Shown: positions 24,632 to 35,143, numbered from the stretch's first letter. The stretch is 42,144 bases of DNA from Methanobrevibacter olleyae (GCA_015063035.1 SUTG01000012.1:1-42144), one strand, 5' to 3'. Notes: generated by a model not told the origin, from the letters alone. Numbers and translations: made by a program.

Positions 24632-26125
24632 CTAATGGTTTTCCCTTAACCATTTAGCTCCAGCATCTAAAACTTTGAGGTTTATGTCAATAAGTTTTGG
24701 TTTAGCTGCAAAAGTTTCTTTGATTCCTTCTGCAAAAGCGTCTTGAGACAATATTGGACTGTCCTTACCAAGTTCCATCAACGCTCCTAAAATAGCAGTG
24801 TTCATAGCTCTTGCATTTCCCATTTCAGTAGCTATTTCCCTTGCAGGAATGGAAATGATTTCAACATTGTCCTTTACATCAAGATTGCCATTGCTATATT
24901 CTCCTGCTCTTGCATCATAGAGAATGGTCCCACCCTCTTTTACATCAATGGAATACTTTTCAAGGGATGGCTTGTTCATTGCAATCAACACATCACATTC
25001 TTCCACAACAGGAGAACCAATGGTTTTAGCTGAAATGGTTACGGAACAGTTAGAGGTTCCTCCTCTTTGTTCAGGACCATAACTTGGGTACCAAGACACT
25101 TCCTTACCTTCGGAACATGCTGCTTGAGCTAATGTAAGACCTGTACTTAATACACCTTGACCTCCAAAACCAACAACCTTGACTTTGCAATCTTCAAAGT
25201 CCTCTTCAAGCTTAACTATTTCCTTATTTCTGTCTACACCAAATACTTCATCTAATGATTCGATTGAAAAATCACTGACTGGCCTTTGTTTAGGTTCCCT
25301 TTCTTTAGATAAATCCCTAAATCTTTTTACAGGGAATTCCTTACCCATTTCATTAATCAAGAAGTCTTCCACACCTTTTACATCTCTTTTAATATTTGTT
25401 GGACATGGTGACAAGACTTCAACGAAAGAGTATCCTTTTCCCTCTTTTTGAACCATCAAAGCTTTTTTAATAGCTATTTTAGCTTTTCTGATGAGTTTTG
25501 GGTTAGCAAGAGAAACCCTTTCAATAAAGACAGGTGCCTTAAGGTTATCTACAAGTTCACACATATGCAATGGATAACCTGCGAAATCAGCATCCCTACC
25601 ATTTTGACAGGTAACAGTCTTCTCACCAATCAATGTAGTTGGTGCCATTTGACCACCGGTCATACCATAAACAGTGTTGTTTACAAAGAAAACTGCAATT
25701 TTCTCTCCACGGTTTGCTGCTTGTAATGTTTCATTCAAACCAATAGAGGCCAAATCACCGTCACCTTGATAACTCATTACAATAGCATTGTCTTCAGCTC
25801 TTGAAATACCTGTTGCAACAGCAGGAGCCCTTCCGTGGGCAGTCTGTACATTACCTGCATTGAAATAGTAATAATTGAATACTGAACATCCTACAGGAGA
25901 AATCATAATGGATCTTTCCTGAATATCCAATTCATCAATTACCTCTCCAATCAACTTAAGAAGAATACCATGACCACAACCAGCACAGAAATGAGTATTA
26001 TAAATATCATTTCCTTTTCTAGGATAGCTATCATTTAAGGATTTTGGATTCTTAAGAACTTTTTCTTCTATTTCACTTTTTTGAACTTTCTCAGTATTTT
26101 CATCACTAACTCTTATATTATCCAT
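24632..26125 (-). CDS. vorA: 2-ketoisovalerate:ferredoxin oxidoreductase, fused beta/gamma subunit VorA
   Basis: This 497-aa subunit belongs to the enzyme that interconverts branched 2-oxoacids with acyl-CoA, CO2 and reduced ferredoxin. The beta part has Cys47/Cys50 in CAGCGHG, a TPP motif '[19 protein letters not shown]' and '[14 protein letters not shown]'. From about residue 330 a gamma domain follows, with '[20 protein letters not shown]' and '[13 protein letters not shown]'. This fusion matches VorA of Methanothermobacter. I start at 26125 because AGGAGGTGA sits right before that ATG; an upstream frame to 26173 runs back into vorB. The first 35 residues are a variable, charged extension. 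Last gene of vorCBA. Confidence 0.88.
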   Translation of the reverse strand: MDNIRVSDENTEKVQKSEIEEKVLKNPKSLNDSYPRKGNDIYNTHFCAGCGHGILLKLIGEVIDELDIQERSIMISPVGCSVFNYYYFNAGNVQTAHGRAPAVATGISRAEDNAIVMSYQGDGDLASIGLNETLQAANRGEKIAVFFVNNTVYGMTGGQMAPTTLIGEKTVTCQNGRDADFAGYPLHMCELVDNLKAPVFIERVSLANPKLIRKAKIAIKKALMVQKEGKGYSFVEVLSPCPTNIKRDVKGVEDFLINEMGKEFPVKRFRDLSKEREPKQRPVSDFSIESLDEVFGVDRNKEIVKLEEDFEDCKVKVVGFGGQGVLSTGLTLAQAACSEGKEVSWYPSYGPEQRGGTSNCSVTISAKTIGSPVVEECDVLIAMNKPSLEKYSIDVKEGGTILYDARAGEYSNGNLDVKDNVEIISIPAREIATEMGNARAMNTAILGALMELGKDSPILSQDAFAEGIKETFAAKPKLIDINLKVLDAGAKWLRENH

Positions 26126-26138
26126 CTTTTTCACCTCC

Positions 26139-27305
26139 TTAATCAACCACCCTATGGTTATGATAGTTGTCATTATCTAATTCATCTTGATAATCCTTAT
26201 CAGACAAGTAGGAAGCATCAAAGTCCTTTTCTTCACTTTGCACCTTGTGACGTTCATCACTGCCTACCATCTCATAGATTTCATTAAGGATATCCTTAAG
26301 TTCAATTAATTTTCCACCCATCCGGTTTACCAAATGGACTTCATCATAGCCAGCAGCCATTTTTACATCTTCTCTCAATTGGCCATTACTCATTTCAACT
26401 GAAACGAATTTGACTCCTTTCTCTGCTAATTCTCTGATTCTTTTCTCTGGGAATGGGAATAATGTAATTGGTCTTAAGAGTCCTAATTTAATGCCTTTTT
26501 CTCTTGCAACATCAACAGCGGTTCTTGATAATCTGCTACTTGTCCCATAGGATACAAGTACAATTTCAGCATCTTCAACCATATACTCTTCATAAATAAC
26601 TTCGTTTTTCTTAATTTCTTCGTATTTTTCCTGAAGTTCAAAGTTAAAATCCTCCAATTGCTCAAAGTCCAAGAAAATTGAAGTGACTAAATTATCCATA
26701 GTCTCCTTATTTCCCCTAACAGCCCATGAATCGTCAATTGTTGGTTCAATAGCTTCAGTTGGGAAGGTTAAAGGTTCTGCCATTTGACCAAGTGTACCAT
26801 CAGCAAGTACCACTACAGGGTTCCTGTATTTTGTTGTAAGTTCAAATGCCTTCATGGTGAAGTCACACATCTCTTGAACACTGTTAGGTGCCAATACAAT
26901 ATTCCTATAGTTTCCATGACCTCCACCTTTTACGATTTGATTATAATCTCCCTGTTCAGGACCGATATTACCTAAACCAGGACCTGCTCTCATAATGTCT
27001 ACAATTACAGCAGGCAATTCTGCACCTGCTAAAAAGGTGAATCCTTCTTGCATTAAGCTGATTCCAGGTCCAGATGATGCACTCATTACTCTGTGACCAG
27101 TTGAAGCTCCACCATAGATCATGTTTACAGAAGCCTCTTCACTTTCAGCCTGTACAAATTTTCTTCCTACCATTGGGAAATATTTGGATGCCTCATGGAG
27201 AATCTCACTTGCAGGGGTGATCGGATATCCGAAGAAACAATCACAGCCTGCATATAATGCTCCAATGATTACAGCTGTATTCCCTTTTACGATTTGGTTA
27301 CTCAT
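26139..27305 (-). CDS. vorB: 2-ketoisovalerate:ferredoxin oxidoreductase alpha subunit VorB
   Basis: This 388-aa alpha-type subunit has a pyrimidine-binding domain starting '[30 protein letters not shown]'. It continues with '[30 protein letters not shown]' and '[18 protein letters not shown]', all standard in alpha subunits of 2-oxoacid:ferredoxin oxidoreductases. A C-terminal domain carries '[19 protein letters not shown]' and '[14 protein letters not shown]'. The final 40 residues are acidic and poorly conserved. GGAGAT inside the end of vorC is its ribosome site, and vorC stop and vorB start are adjacent. Thirteen bases separate it from vorA. Confidence 0.92.
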   Translation of the reverse strand: MSNQIVKGNTAVIIGALYAGCDCFFGYPITPASEILHEASKYFPMVGRKFVQAESEEASVNMIYGGASTGHRVMSASSGPGISLMQEGFTFLAGAELPAVIVDIMRAGPGLGNIGPEQGDYNQIVKGGGHGNYRNIVLAPNSVQEMCDFTMKAFELTTKYRNPVVVLADGTLGQMAEPLTFPTEAIEPTIDDSWAVRGNKETMDNLVTSIFLDFEQLEDFNFELQEKYEEIKKNEVIYEEYMVEDAEIVLVSYGTSSRLSRTAVDVAREKGIKLGLLRPITLFPFPEKRIRELAEKGVKFVSVEMSNGQLREDVKMAAGYDEVHLVNRMGGKLIELKDILNEIYEMVGSDERHKVQSEEKDFDASYLSDKDYQDELDNDNYHNHRVVD

Positions 27306-27560
27306 TTAAGCATCTCCTTTAGGTTTTCTAGTCCTTCTAGGAATATGAACTTCAATAGCTAATGGTTCAGGACAAGTGTAATAACAATCTCCACAACCAA
27401 TACATCCTTCTCCAGTATATTCTGCATATTGATATCCGCTATCATTAATCTCTTCACTTAATTTAAGGCACTCCTCTTTGCAAGCGCTTATACATCTTAA
27501 ACATGCCTTACAATTGTTTTTGCTAATGATAGGATATGGTTTTATTTGATTTACATTCAT
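27306..27560 (-). CDS. vorC: 2-ketoisovalerate:ferredoxin oxidoreductase ferredoxin subunit VorC
   Basis: This 84-aa subunit carries two [4Fe-4S] clusters: Cys17-x2-Cys20-x2-Cys23-x3-Cys27 and Cys53-x2-Cys56-x2-Cys59-x3-Cys63-Pro. It is the delta-type electron carrier of the VOR complex. The C-terminus is basic ([10 protein letters not shown]). First gene of vorCBA. A tandem duplication and a short upstream reading frame lie in its leader. Size agrees with VorC of related methanogens. Confidence 0.92.
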   Translation of the reverse strand: MNVNQIKPYPIISKNNCKACLRCISACKEECLKLSEEINDSGYQYAEYTGEGCIGCGDCYYTCPEPLAIEVHIPRRTRKPKGDA

Positions 27561-27572
27561 TTATTCACTATC

Positions 27573-27679
27573 CTATAATAAATTTAATTTTTGAAATTTA
27601 TAATTTAATAAGATTGATTTGTGCTCCTTTAAATTTTGAAATTGCATAATTTAATAAGATTGATTTGTGCTCCTTTAAA
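27573..27679 (-). repeat. 46-bp tandem duplication and 24-codon upstream frame in the vorC leader
   Basis: Two copies of a 46-bp unit lie at 27588-27633 and 27634-27679. They share aatttaataagattgattt followed by gtgctcctttaaa and differ by about two bases. On the minus strand each copy contains AAAGGAG. An ATG frame at 27647-27573 (24 codons) ends 12 bases before the vorC ATG; about a third of its codons are Leu or Ile. No ribosome site is at the proper distance from that ATG. Confidence 0.6.
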
Positions 27680-27736
27680 CTTAATCAGATTATTAATTAA
27701 AAGTTTTAAAAAAAAAATAAAGAAGAGAAATAATTA

Positions 27737-29404
27737 TTAAAGTTTATTCTCATCTTCAGTTCTGATTATTTTTCTTTGAATCTTACCACTGATTGTTTTA
27801 GGCAATTCTTCAACGAATTCAATCATTCTTGGATATTTATAAGGAGCGGTTTCATGCTTTACATGATTTTGAATATCCTTTTTAAGCTCTTCACTTGGCT
27901 CGAACCCTTTTGCAAGAACGATTGTTGCCTTAACGATTTGACCTCTCAATTCATCAGGAACACCAGTGATTGCACATTCCAAGACTGAAGGGTGGGAAAT
28001 AACTGCATTTTCCACTTCGTAAGGTCCAATACGGTAACCTGAAGACTTGATTATGTCATCATTTCTTCCAACAAAGGTGTAATAACCATCTTCATCAACG
28101 TATGCTGTGTCTCCACAGTGGTAATAACCATCATGGCACACTTCATCAGTTTTCTCTTGGTTTCTGTAATATTCCTTAAATAAACCCACAGACCTTTCTC
28201 CAGTAATATCAAAACAGATTTCTCCTTCAGAACCGATATCGACAGTGTTGTGTTCAGAATCTAAAAGAGTCACTTTAAATGCAGGAGACGGTTTTCCTAC
28301 AGATCCTGTTTTTGATTCCATCCAAATGAATGTTGCCAATGAAAGAGTGGTTTCAGTTTGACCGAATCCTTCTTTAATCTCCAAGCCAGTGAATTCCTTG
28401 AATCTTTTAAATACCTCTGGAGGCAATGGTTCTCCTGCAGTGGTTGCATATTGAATTTCTGAAAAGTCAAATTGGGATAAATCCTCTTTAATCAGGAATC
28501 TGTAGATTGTTGGAGGTGCACAGAAGGTATTTACCTTGTTTTCAATGATCTTTTCCATTAAATCCAAACCATTGAATCTTACATAATCATAGATGAATAT
28601 TGCAGCACCGGCAATCCATTGGCCATAATAATTACCCCACACTGCCTTACCCCATCCAGTATCAGCAGAAGTGTGGTGAACACCGTCTTCCACAACATTA
28701 TGCCAGTATTTTGCAGTGATCAAGTGTCCAATTGCATAAGTGTGAGCATGCGCAACCATTTTAGGGTTTCCAGTGGTACCGCTTGAGAAGTAAATGAGGA
28801 AAGTCTCATCCTCGTGAGTTGCATCCTCTCCCCTTAGCCTTTCGAATTCATCACTCATTTTAGCTATTTCATTATGGAAATTAAACCATCCATCCCTATA
28901 GCTATTGACTAAAACCTTTTTCAGCTCTATTCCCAATTCCTCTTCGCAGGCTTCGAAATCCGGAAGCAATTGGTCTTCTTCAACAGATACAACCATTTTG
29001 ATGCTAGCATTTTCAACCCTATAGATTATATCATGAAGCTTAACCATATGGGTTGTTGGAATAGCTATTGCACCAATTTTGTGAAGTGCAGTCATGCAAA
29101 TCCAAAATTCATATCTGTTCTTTAAAGTGAGCAATACTGCATCACCCTTATTGATTCCTTGAGACTTAAAGAAGTTTGCAGCTTGATTTGATAATTTTTT
29201 CATATCTAAAAATGTGAAGACTTTCTTTTCAAAATCGTCACACCAAATCAAAGCCTTTTTCTCAGGATCTATTCTTGCATACTCGTCAACTACATCAAAA
29301 CCAAAGTTAAAGTCCTTTGGCACATTAAATTCAAAATTATCGTAAAAATCCTTATAGGATTTAAAATCAACTCTGTTTACGAAGTTTCCTATTAAAGATG
29401 TCAT
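27737..29404 (-). CDS. AMP-forming acyl-CoA synthetase
   Basis: This 555-aa ANL-superfamily ligase makes an acyl-CoA from a carboxylate, ATP and CoA. The P-loop is '[20 protein letters not shown]', with 'GFGQTETTL' in the A5 region, '[35 protein letters not shown]' split over the hinge, and the catalytic C-terminal Lys in '[16 protein letters not shown]'. It is closest in style to medium/branched-chain acyl-CoA synthetases (ACSM-like), not canonical acetyl-CoA synthetase. It lies 176 bp upstream of vorC on the same strand, so it probably activates short or branched fatty acids (for example isobutyrate or 2-methylbutyrate) that VOR then carboxylates. Substrate is inference. Confidence 0.88.
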   Translation of the reverse strand: MTSLIGNFVNRVDFKSYKDFYDNFEFNVPKDFNFGFDVVDEYARIDPEKKALIWCDDFEKKVFTFLDMKKLSNQAANFFKSQGINKGDAVLLTLKNRYEFWICMTALHKIGAIAIPTTHMVKLHDIIYRVENASIKMVVSVEEDQLLPDFEACEEELGIELKKVLVNSYRDGWFNFHNEIAKMSDEFERLRGEDATHEDETFLIYFSSGTTGNPKMVAHAHTYAIGHLITAKYWHNVVEDGVHHTSADTGWGKAVWGNYYGQWIAGAAIFIYDYVRFNGLDLMEKIIENKVNTFCAPPTIYRFLIKEDLSQFDFSEIQYATTAGEPLPPEVFKRFKEFTGLEIKEGFGQTETTLSLATFIWMESKTGSVGKPSPAFKVTLLDSEHNTVDIGSEGEICFDITGERSVGLFKEYYRNQEKTDEVCHDGYYHCGDTAYVDEDGYYTFVGRNDDIIKSSGYRIGPYEVENAVISHPSVLECAITGVPDELRGQIVKATIVLAKGFEPSEELKKDIQNHVKHETAPYKYPRMIEFVEELPKTISGKIQRKIIRTEDENKL

Positions 29405-29489
29405 TATATCACTCTATTTTAACCTTAGCCAATATTCCCCTTGAATATTGCACTTATCCTTCTTATTTTATTGTAAGTTTTTCTCATTA

Positions 29490-29570
29490 TAATCTGTTAA
29501 ATATTCATTATTTCAAAATATCTGTTAAATATTGATTTAATATTCATTTAAATATTCATTTAAATATTTT
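29490..29570. repeat. Short direct repeats in the acyl-CoA synthetase upstream region
   Basis: tctgttaaatatt occurs at 29493 and 29521 (28 bp apart), and tattcatttaaa occurs twice between 29540 and 29565. They lie between the regulator stop and the synthetase start (29404) and could be operator copies. AT bias makes chance possible. Confidence 0.35.
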
Positions 29571-29575
29571 TTTTA

Positions 29576-30127
29576 TTACATAATTACAGCTAAAAATTTA
29601 GCCTTTTCATCATTTAAAGCAATCATTGCATGTTCACAAGTTGCATCAAAGAATATAGAATCTCCTTCATTTAAAATAATCTCATTGTCTTTAATGAATA
29701 TTTTAACAGTTCCTTCAAGAATATAGTTAAATTCCTGACCTGCATGTGAATTCAAAGAAGGAATAGCATCTTCTTTAGGATCAACAGTCACAATAAACAT
29801 TTCAGCTTTTTTATGAACAAATTTCTTACATAAGTTTTCATACTTATATTCTTTCCTTCTGTCAACAGCAAAACCTTTGTCTGCTCTTGTCACATCAAAA
29901 TAAGTCATACGAGTTTCTTCACCAGTAAGAATCAAAGCTAAATCAACATTGAAAATCTGTGCAATTTGGTATAAGAAACTAGCTGGAATGTCAATAATAC
30001 CATTTTCATATGAAATATAAGTTTCTTCGTCTACATCAAGTTCCTTAGCAATTTCTTCTGTTGTAATATCGGACAACTCTCTTAATTCCCTAATTCTCAT
30101 TCCGATATCTTTGTTTACGTCACTCAT
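29576..30127 (-). CDS. XRE-cupin transcriptional regulator
   Basis: This 183-aa protein has an N-terminal Cro/C1-type helix-turn-helix ('[20 protein letters not shown]', then '[34 protein letters not shown]') over residues 5-65. A C-terminal cupin barrel covers 105-183, with '[18 protein letters not shown]' and '[20 protein letters not shown]'. Such proteins sense small molecules through the cupin. It lies 171 bp upstream of the acyl-CoA synthetase on the same strand and probably controls the synthetase-vorCBA unit. I start at MSDVNK; a longer frame from 30160 is possible. AT-rich TATA elements lie near 30200-30220. Confidence 0.85.
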   Translation of the reverse strand: MSDVNKDIGMRIRELRELSDITTEEIAKELDVDEETYISYENGIIDIPASFLYQIAQIFNVDLALILTGEETRMTYFDVTRADKGFAVDRRKEYKYENLCKKFVHKKAEMFIVTVDPKEDAIPSLNSHAGQEFNYILEGTVKIFIKDNEIILNEGDSIFFDATCEHAMIALNDEKAKFLAVIM

Positions 30128-30563
30128 TTTAACCATCTTTTGATTTTTGTTTTGTTTCAAATTGTTTTTGTTTTTTAAATTTTTTTTAACTATGCTCTAT
30201 TATATAAATATATTATATAATACATAGCATTATGTAAATATGTAATTAAACTAATATAAATATTATGGTAAAAACTACTTTAAAACTATAAAAAATAATA
30301 AAATTAGAAAATATTCCTTAATTAACTAAATTAAGATAATTATTCAAGCATTATTGAAATAAAAACTTAATATGGTTATATTTACTGAAATTAAAGAAGA
30401 ATTTTACTCCATTTCAACAAAACTAAATGAAGGAAAAATGATTTTTATAAAAAAGTTTATATTAAATAAAACAATAATAATAAACTAAATATAAAGAATT
30501 TTGAAAAATTACATTATACTGACAAATACATTAAACTAATGAGAAATAAATGGAGGGACTAGT
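30128..30563. other. Divergent intergenic region, regulator / unknown protein
   Basis: This 436-bp spacer contains several TATA-like elements. The palindromic tattatataa series at 30199-30222 is at the right distance for the regulator, and gtttatatta near 30455 suits the gene at 30564. A 38-codon ATG frame (30372-30488) has no ribosome site or TATA at leaderless distance and is not annotated. Confidence 0.4.
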
Positions 30564-30932
30564 ATGGTAAATAGAGAAGAATGCGTAATATTTAAACAGG
30601 AATACGGAAATGAACTATTAGTTAACCAAGCACACGTTGGAATCAGAACAAAAGAAGATGGAATGATGTCCTTTAACCTTAGAGTTCCTAAAGATCAAAT
30701 CTCTGATATTGAATCATACTTTAAAGGATTTAAGATCCCTGAGCCAATACTCATTGACATTGCATGCACTGGAAATATCCACTGCTACTTTAAAGGGATT
30801 TCACCAATCATTGAAAAACCTGATTATTCCTTTATTTCAGTGACTGTTCAAGAATTAAAACAGGAAATAGTGGATGAAGAACAGGAAATCGGCATTCCCG
30901 CACACGAATGTGTTGGTTGCGGTTTACACTAG
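30564..30932 (+). CDS. Conserved protein of unknown function with C-terminal CxxC
   Basis: This 122-aa soluble protein is one I do not recognise. It is predicted mostly beta ('EDGMMSFNLRVPKDQISDIESYF' then 'PILIDIACTGNIHCYFKGIS'). It has five Cys: Cys7, a pair in the middle strand 12 residues region (ACTGNIHC), and Cys116-x2-Cys119 in the tail HECVGCGLH. The His/Cys-rich ending suggests metal binding. TGGAGGGACTAGT gives a strong ribosome site. It stands alone, divergent from the XRE-cupin regulator and convergent with the MATE gene. Confidence 0.7.
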   Translation: MVNREECVIFKQEYGNELLVNQAHVGIRTKEDGMMSFNLRVPKDQISDIESYFKGFKIPEPILIDIACTGNIHCYFKGISPIIEKPDYSFISVTVQELKQEIVDEEQEIGIPAHECVGCGLH

Positions 30933-30959
30933 TTCCGTCATTTGAACTTTGATTAAACC

Positions 30960-31125
30960 TTAACCCAACTTTACTTTTTTTTACTTTTTTTACTTTTTTT
31001 TACTTTTTTCTTTTACTTTTTTAGTTTTACTTTTTACTCTTTAACTTTTTAATCTTTAACTTTTTTTCTTTTTTACTTTTATTAACTTTATTATTATTTT
31101 TTTAATTTTTGAATAAAATTTCTAT
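30960..31125. repeat. T-rich degenerate repeat (ttactttttt) between convergent genes
   Basis: About 165 bp are made of variants of ttacttttttt, on the plus strand after the gene at 30564. The long T-tracts should end plus-strand transcription; archaeal terminators are often bare T-runs. Confidence 0.7.
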
Positions 31126-31127
31126 TT

Positions 31128-32501
31128 TTATACAGCTGTCTTTTCACACACTTTTTTAAATTTCCTTTCATAGATTTTTATGCATGCAAATCCTATGAAG
31201 CATCCTAAAATCATACCTATTACTGCACCGAAATAAACTCCATATATACCCATTTGAAGTGGAATTGCAAATAGATAAGCAAAGAAAACACTTAAGATCA
31301 ATTCCCTTAGAATTGTCAAAGCCAATGACTTGAATCCAGAGCCGACACCTTGATAAACATATGCTGCAGTTGCTCCAAATGGTATGAATAGATTATAGAA
31401 AACCATTATTCTAAGGACCTCTGCAGTTCTTGCAATCATTTGAGGATTTCCATTAATGAAATTGAATCCCTCTGAAATTGGATATGCAAAGACAAAGAAA
31501 ATATTGCAAATCAACAAAGTTATAAGAAAACTTATAAATGTTGAATAATTGACGGTTGTCTTGAAGTTTTGATGATTTCTAGCCCCATATGCAATTCCTG
31601 AAACTGTTATAGTAGACACTCCAATAGCTATGCAAGGTAGGAATCCAATGGAAACAAACCTCCAGACAACAGTGAAAATAGCCACCTCCATTGTTCCAGC
31701 AGTTATAAAAATCAAATAATTGAAGCAAATGGCTACAATTGAATAAATCACTTCTTCACAACTTGCAGGCAAACTTACCAAAAGAATTTCCTTATAGATT
31801 TCCCACTTCCTGCGGTAATACCTTAAGCTTAATTTTAGGAAAGTGTCCCTTTTGATTAGATACCAGTAGAGCATAATAATCAAGTTTGCAAGTGTGGACA
31901 GTACTGTTGCAATAGCTGCCCCCTTTATGCCCCAATTAAAGTAATAAATGAAAATGGGATCCATTATGATGTTCAACATTGCATTGACAACTAAAGGCAA
32001 TGTAGCTCTTTTAATATCCCCTTCTGCTCTAAAAAGGCTGGAAACCACTGCTGGAAAGAGAATTACATAACTTATTAAAAAGATGATTGTCCCATAATCC
32101 ATTGCAAAATCAATTACTTCGCCAGCCCCAAAAATGATAAGCAAATCCCTTAAAAAGAAAACGCCAATCAACAAAATAAGAATTGATACAATTGATGCAA
32201 TTACAATACTGTGAATAGCTGCATTATTGGATTCCTCATATTGTTTGGCACCGATCAATCGTGAAATCAAAGAATTGGCACCTGCACCAATTCCTACACC
32301 AAAACCAATAATAACCAGGTACAATGGAGACATGAATCCTAAAGCTGCAAGTGGACCAGATCCAAGCCCGCTTACCCACATGCTGTCAATTAGATTATTT
32401 GCAAACATCAGCAACATAGACAATATTGTTGGGTAAGCCAATCTATTAATTGCTTTTTTAGGGTCTCCGATAATTGACTCAATATTCTTATTGGTTTCCA
32501 T
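31128..32501 (-). CDS. MATE-family multidrug/metabolite exporter
   Basis: This 457-aa integral membrane protein has twelve predicted helices in two similar halves. The first half opens with 'KAINRLAYPTILSMLLMFANNLIDSMWVSGLGSGPLAALGF', the canonical MATE N-terminus, followed by 'GVGIGAGANSLISRLIGAKQ'. The second half has the matching 'IGVSTITVSGIAYGARNHQNF'. It should use an H+ or Na+ gradient to export cationic or other small compounds. The C-terminus is Lys-rich and cytoplasmic. Single gene, 187 bp from trmG10. Substrate not predictable. Confidence 0.92.
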   Translation of the reverse strand: METNKNIESIIGDPKKAINRLAYPTILSMLLMFANNLIDSMWVSGLGSGPLAALGFMSPLYLVIIGFGVGIGAGANSLISRLIGAKQYEESNNAAIHSIVIASIVSILILLIGVFFLRDLLIIFGAGEVIDFAMDYGTIIFLISYVILFPAVVSSLFRAEGDIKRATLPLVVNAMLNIIMDPIFIYYFNWGIKGAAIATVLSTLANLIIMLYWYLIKRDTFLKLSLRYYRRKWEIYKEILLVSLPASCEEVIYSIVAICFNYLIFITAGTMEVAIFTVVWRFVSIGFLPCIAIGVSTITVSGIAYGARNHQNFKTTVNYSTFISFLITLLICNIFFVFAYPISEGFNFINGNPQMIARTAEVLRIMVFYNLFIPFGATAAYVYQGVGSGFKSLALTILRELILSVFFAYLFAIPLQMGIYGVYFGAVIGMILGCFIGFACIKIYERKFKKVCEKTAV

Positions 32502-32688
32502 AAGAATATATTGTGTTCTTATAGTATAAAAAATTAAAAATAGGCAAATAGGATAAAAATATGTGGAAATGGAAAATAAATTTAGAAAAATAAGAGAAAA
32601 AATGAAAAAATTATTTAAAAAGTAAAATGTTTACTATTAAAAGTACATCATAAACTAAATATTAAATGAAAAAAATAAATGATTTAAT

Positions 32689-33723
32689 TTAATGAATTTT
32701 AGCTATCACAGAAATGATACGAGTTAAGCTTCTATGCATTTTAATCTCATACCTTTCCAATAATTCGAACCCTACATCATTGAGCAGTGAATCGATATCC
32801 AATGTATGTGGACTGGCCATCACTAAAAGTGCATCTTTCTTCATACTGTGTTCAATTGATTCCAGAAATTCACTGAATATTCCAGAAGCCCCCTCACCGC
32901 AAGTGGTGGTGGAAATTCCATAAGGGGGATCTGTAACAACTGCATCAACCTCTTCATACATCTCAAGCTCACGGACATCAACAACATGAGTCTTATAGTC
33001 AGTGACTCCTGCATATTCCAAATTGGTTGCAGTTCCCTTTTTCATTTTCCAGTCAATGTCACAGCCGATTACCTTACATCCTATAAGGCCTGCTTCAATA
33101 AGGATTCCTCCAGTTCCACAGAAAGGATCAAGAACAGTATCTCCTTCCTTGACTCTGGCCAAATTAGCCATGCATCTTGCAAGTTTAGGACTCATGCAAC
33201 CGGGATGGAAGAATGGTCTCTTATGAGGTTTCATCTCTTCAAAATACTTCTTATTGAGTTGATACTTACCGAAACACAAATAGACATGACTATGATGGGC
33301 TACAACTCTAATGAATGATTTCGGGTTGGATAAGTTAACTGAAATATTCTCAGTGCTTGTTAAAATCAAATGGCCCACTCGCCTTTCAGTAGCTACCGTA
33401 TCTATTTCTGTGTTGAATCTTTTCACTCTAACGGCAAAGTTCTCATCAACATATTCTGACCAGTCAATAGCCTTGACAGCACTATCCAAATCCTCATAAT
33501 CACATTCATCTATCAATTGATGAACCTCATGAGTGTAACCTAACCTTTTTACAAAGATTCTGTAGTAATCATCAAAAACATCTTCATCAAGATTTCTTAA
33601 GATAATCAATCCTGGACAAACTATTTCCATTTCTGTCTCTATCTCCTCAATTTCCAAAACTGCTCTAAGTTCAGCTAATGGTAGTTTGTCATGTTCCTGT
33701 GATAAGATTAACAATAAATCCAT
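32689..33723 (-). CDS. trmG10: tRNA (guanine10-N2)-dimethyltransferase
   Basis: This 344-aa archaeal Trm-G10 enzyme methylates G10 of tRNA at N2. The N-terminal part is a THUMP-type domain (to about residue 150). The Rossmann methyltransferase has 'VLDPFCGTGGILIEAGLIG' as the SAM site, 'GCDIDWKMKKG', and the catalytic 'VTDPPYGIST' (N-methylase DPPY). 'HPGCMSPKLARCMANLA' between them is also family-specific. Length is normal. Transcribed alone or with the flavoprotein gene upstream (90 bp). Confidence 0.93.
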   Translation of the reverse strand: MDLLLILSQEHDKLPLAELRAVLEIEEIETEMEIVCPGLIILRNLDEDVFDDYYRIFVKRLGYTHEVHQLIDECDYEDLDSAVKAIDWSEYVDENFAVRVKRFNTEIDTVATERRVGHLILTSTENISVNLSNPKSFIRVVAHHSHVYLCFGKYQLNKKYFEEMKPHKRPFFHPGCMSPKLARCMANLARVKEGDTVLDPFCGTGGILIEAGLIGCKVIGCDIDWKMKKGTATNLEYAGVTDYKTHVVDVRELEMYEEVDAVVTDPPYGISTTTCGEGASGIFSEFLESIEHSMKKDALLVMASPHTLDIDSLLNDVGFELLERYEIKMHRSLTRIISVIAKIH

Positions 33724-33813
33724 TTTTTATCTCCAATTTCTAAATCATAAATATTTAATAAGCATAAATCTTAACTTTAAATCGAATATAAGTACTAATA
33801 ATCATTATAACCA

Positions 33814-35049
33814 TTATAATAACCAAATTTTAGCCAACTTCTTTTTATGAATGGATGGCAATAATGATAGAACCAAACCTCTTTTCAAGAATTCCTTAAC
33901 AAGTATTGATTGATTATCCATATCTCCATATTCAGATATCAATTTATCCGCTTCCTTTTCATTTAGCTTTTCAAAGAAATAATCCAAATCATCATCTGAC
34001 AATGTGGATAAAGTTTTTTGAACCTTAAACTGGTAGGAAAATTCCTTTAGGAATCTTTCTTCAAAATCCTTTTGATAAGATTTGAGACAATCCCTTAATA
34101 TCTTGCTGTCATCATGAGTCTCATTTTCAAGGTTTATCAAATTGAAATCCTTTGAATTCAAAGCTTTAAGAATGGCATTTTTAGCCATTTCCACCGCTTC
34201 AAATCCTATTAACAGGCCTCCACCAGTAGTCGGCTTAATCTGTGAAGCAGCATCACCAATAAGCAAAGCCCTGTTTTTAAACAATTTATTATCCTTATTG
34301 TAAATGGGGATCTTTCCCTTGTACTTTTCAATGATTTCATAATCATCAAATTTAAAATCATTTTCTAAAAAATCATCCAGAATTTCATTTTGCCTTTTAT
34401 AATCATGATTGGAAAACAATCCAATCCTATAAATGTTCTTATCAACTGGAATCTGCCAAATGAATCCTGGGAATAAATCCCCATAAGCGTATAGATCTAC
34501 AAAGGGCATATTATTGTTGTCTTCATTTACCTTTACCAAATATTGACTTGCACAATAAAACTTTAAATCATTTCCAATTGCTGAAGAGATAATTGAAAGA
34601 GGGCCATCAGCACCAACAATAATCTTGGATTTGATGCTTTTTTCAGTTGATTCATTTTGAAATGAAACCTTCCCTTCCATATCATCAATAGCTACAACCT
34701 TAGAGGACAAATGGAAATGGGCACCGTTTTCAATAGCTCTGTTGAATAGGAATTGGTCCAATGCAACCCTATCGATTATTAATGCTTGGTCTTCCTCTTT
34801 GGAAACGCTTAAGCTATGATTTTTACTGTGTAAAACAGCGCCTTTAACTTTATTTAATATTAATTCCTCAGGAAATTGATTGATGTCCAATACTCTTTTA
34901 TTGATTATGCCTGCACATTGCAATGGCAAACCTATTAATTTCTTCTTATCGATTAGGCAGACATTAACGTCTTCTTTAGACAATTCATATGCTAAAGTAG
35001 AACCAATAGGACCTGCTCCAATGATAGTGACATCATAATCAAAACTCAT
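33814..35049 (-). CDS. Geranylgeranyl-reductase-family FAD oxidoreductase
   Basis: This 411-aa flavoprotein has the FAD motif 'DVTIIGAGPIGSTLAYELSK' at the N-terminus and 'LIDKKKLIGLPLQCAGIIN' with the conserved Cys used in geranylgeranyl reductases. 'KSKIIVGADGPLSIISSAIG' and 'NRALLIGDAASQIKPTTGGG' mark the second FAD region. Members saturate isoprenoid chains of archaeal ether lipids or related polyprenols. The last 100 residues are more divergent and charged than in the main digeranylgeranylglycerophospholipid reductase, so this may be a paralogue with another isoprenoid substrate. Confidence 0.82.
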   Translation of the reverse strand: MSFDYDVTIIGAGPIGSTLAYELSKEDVNVCLIDKKKLIGLPLQCAGIINKRVLDINQFPEELILNKVKGAVLHSKNHSLSVSKEEDQALIIDRVALDQFLFNRAIENGAHFHLSSKVVAIDDMEGKVSFQNESTEKSIKSKIIVGADGPLSIISSAIGNDLKFYCASQYLVKVNEDNNNMPFVDLYAYGDLFPGFIWQIPVDKNIYRIGLFSNHDYKRQNEILDDFLENDFKFDDYEIIEKYKGKIPIYNKDNKLFKNRALLIGDAASQIKPTTGGGLLIGFEAVEMAKNAILKALNSKDFNLINLENETHDDSKILRDCLKSYQKDFEERFLKEFSYQFKVQKTLSTLSDDDLDYFFEKLNEKEADKLISEYGDMDNQSILVKEFLKRGLVLSLLPSIHKKKLAKIWLL

Positions 35050-35143
35050 AGTTAACCCACATAATTGAAATAAAAGAGCTTAACATAATAAAATTAAAAA
35101 ATAAAAATCAAAAAAGAATTAAAATTAATAAAAGCAATGAAAA

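Noticed and set aside
30372-30488. 38-codon reading frame in the divergent spacer
   Set aside because: No ribosome site, no TATA at leaderless distance, and Lys/Ile/Asn-rich composition expected from AT-rich DNA.
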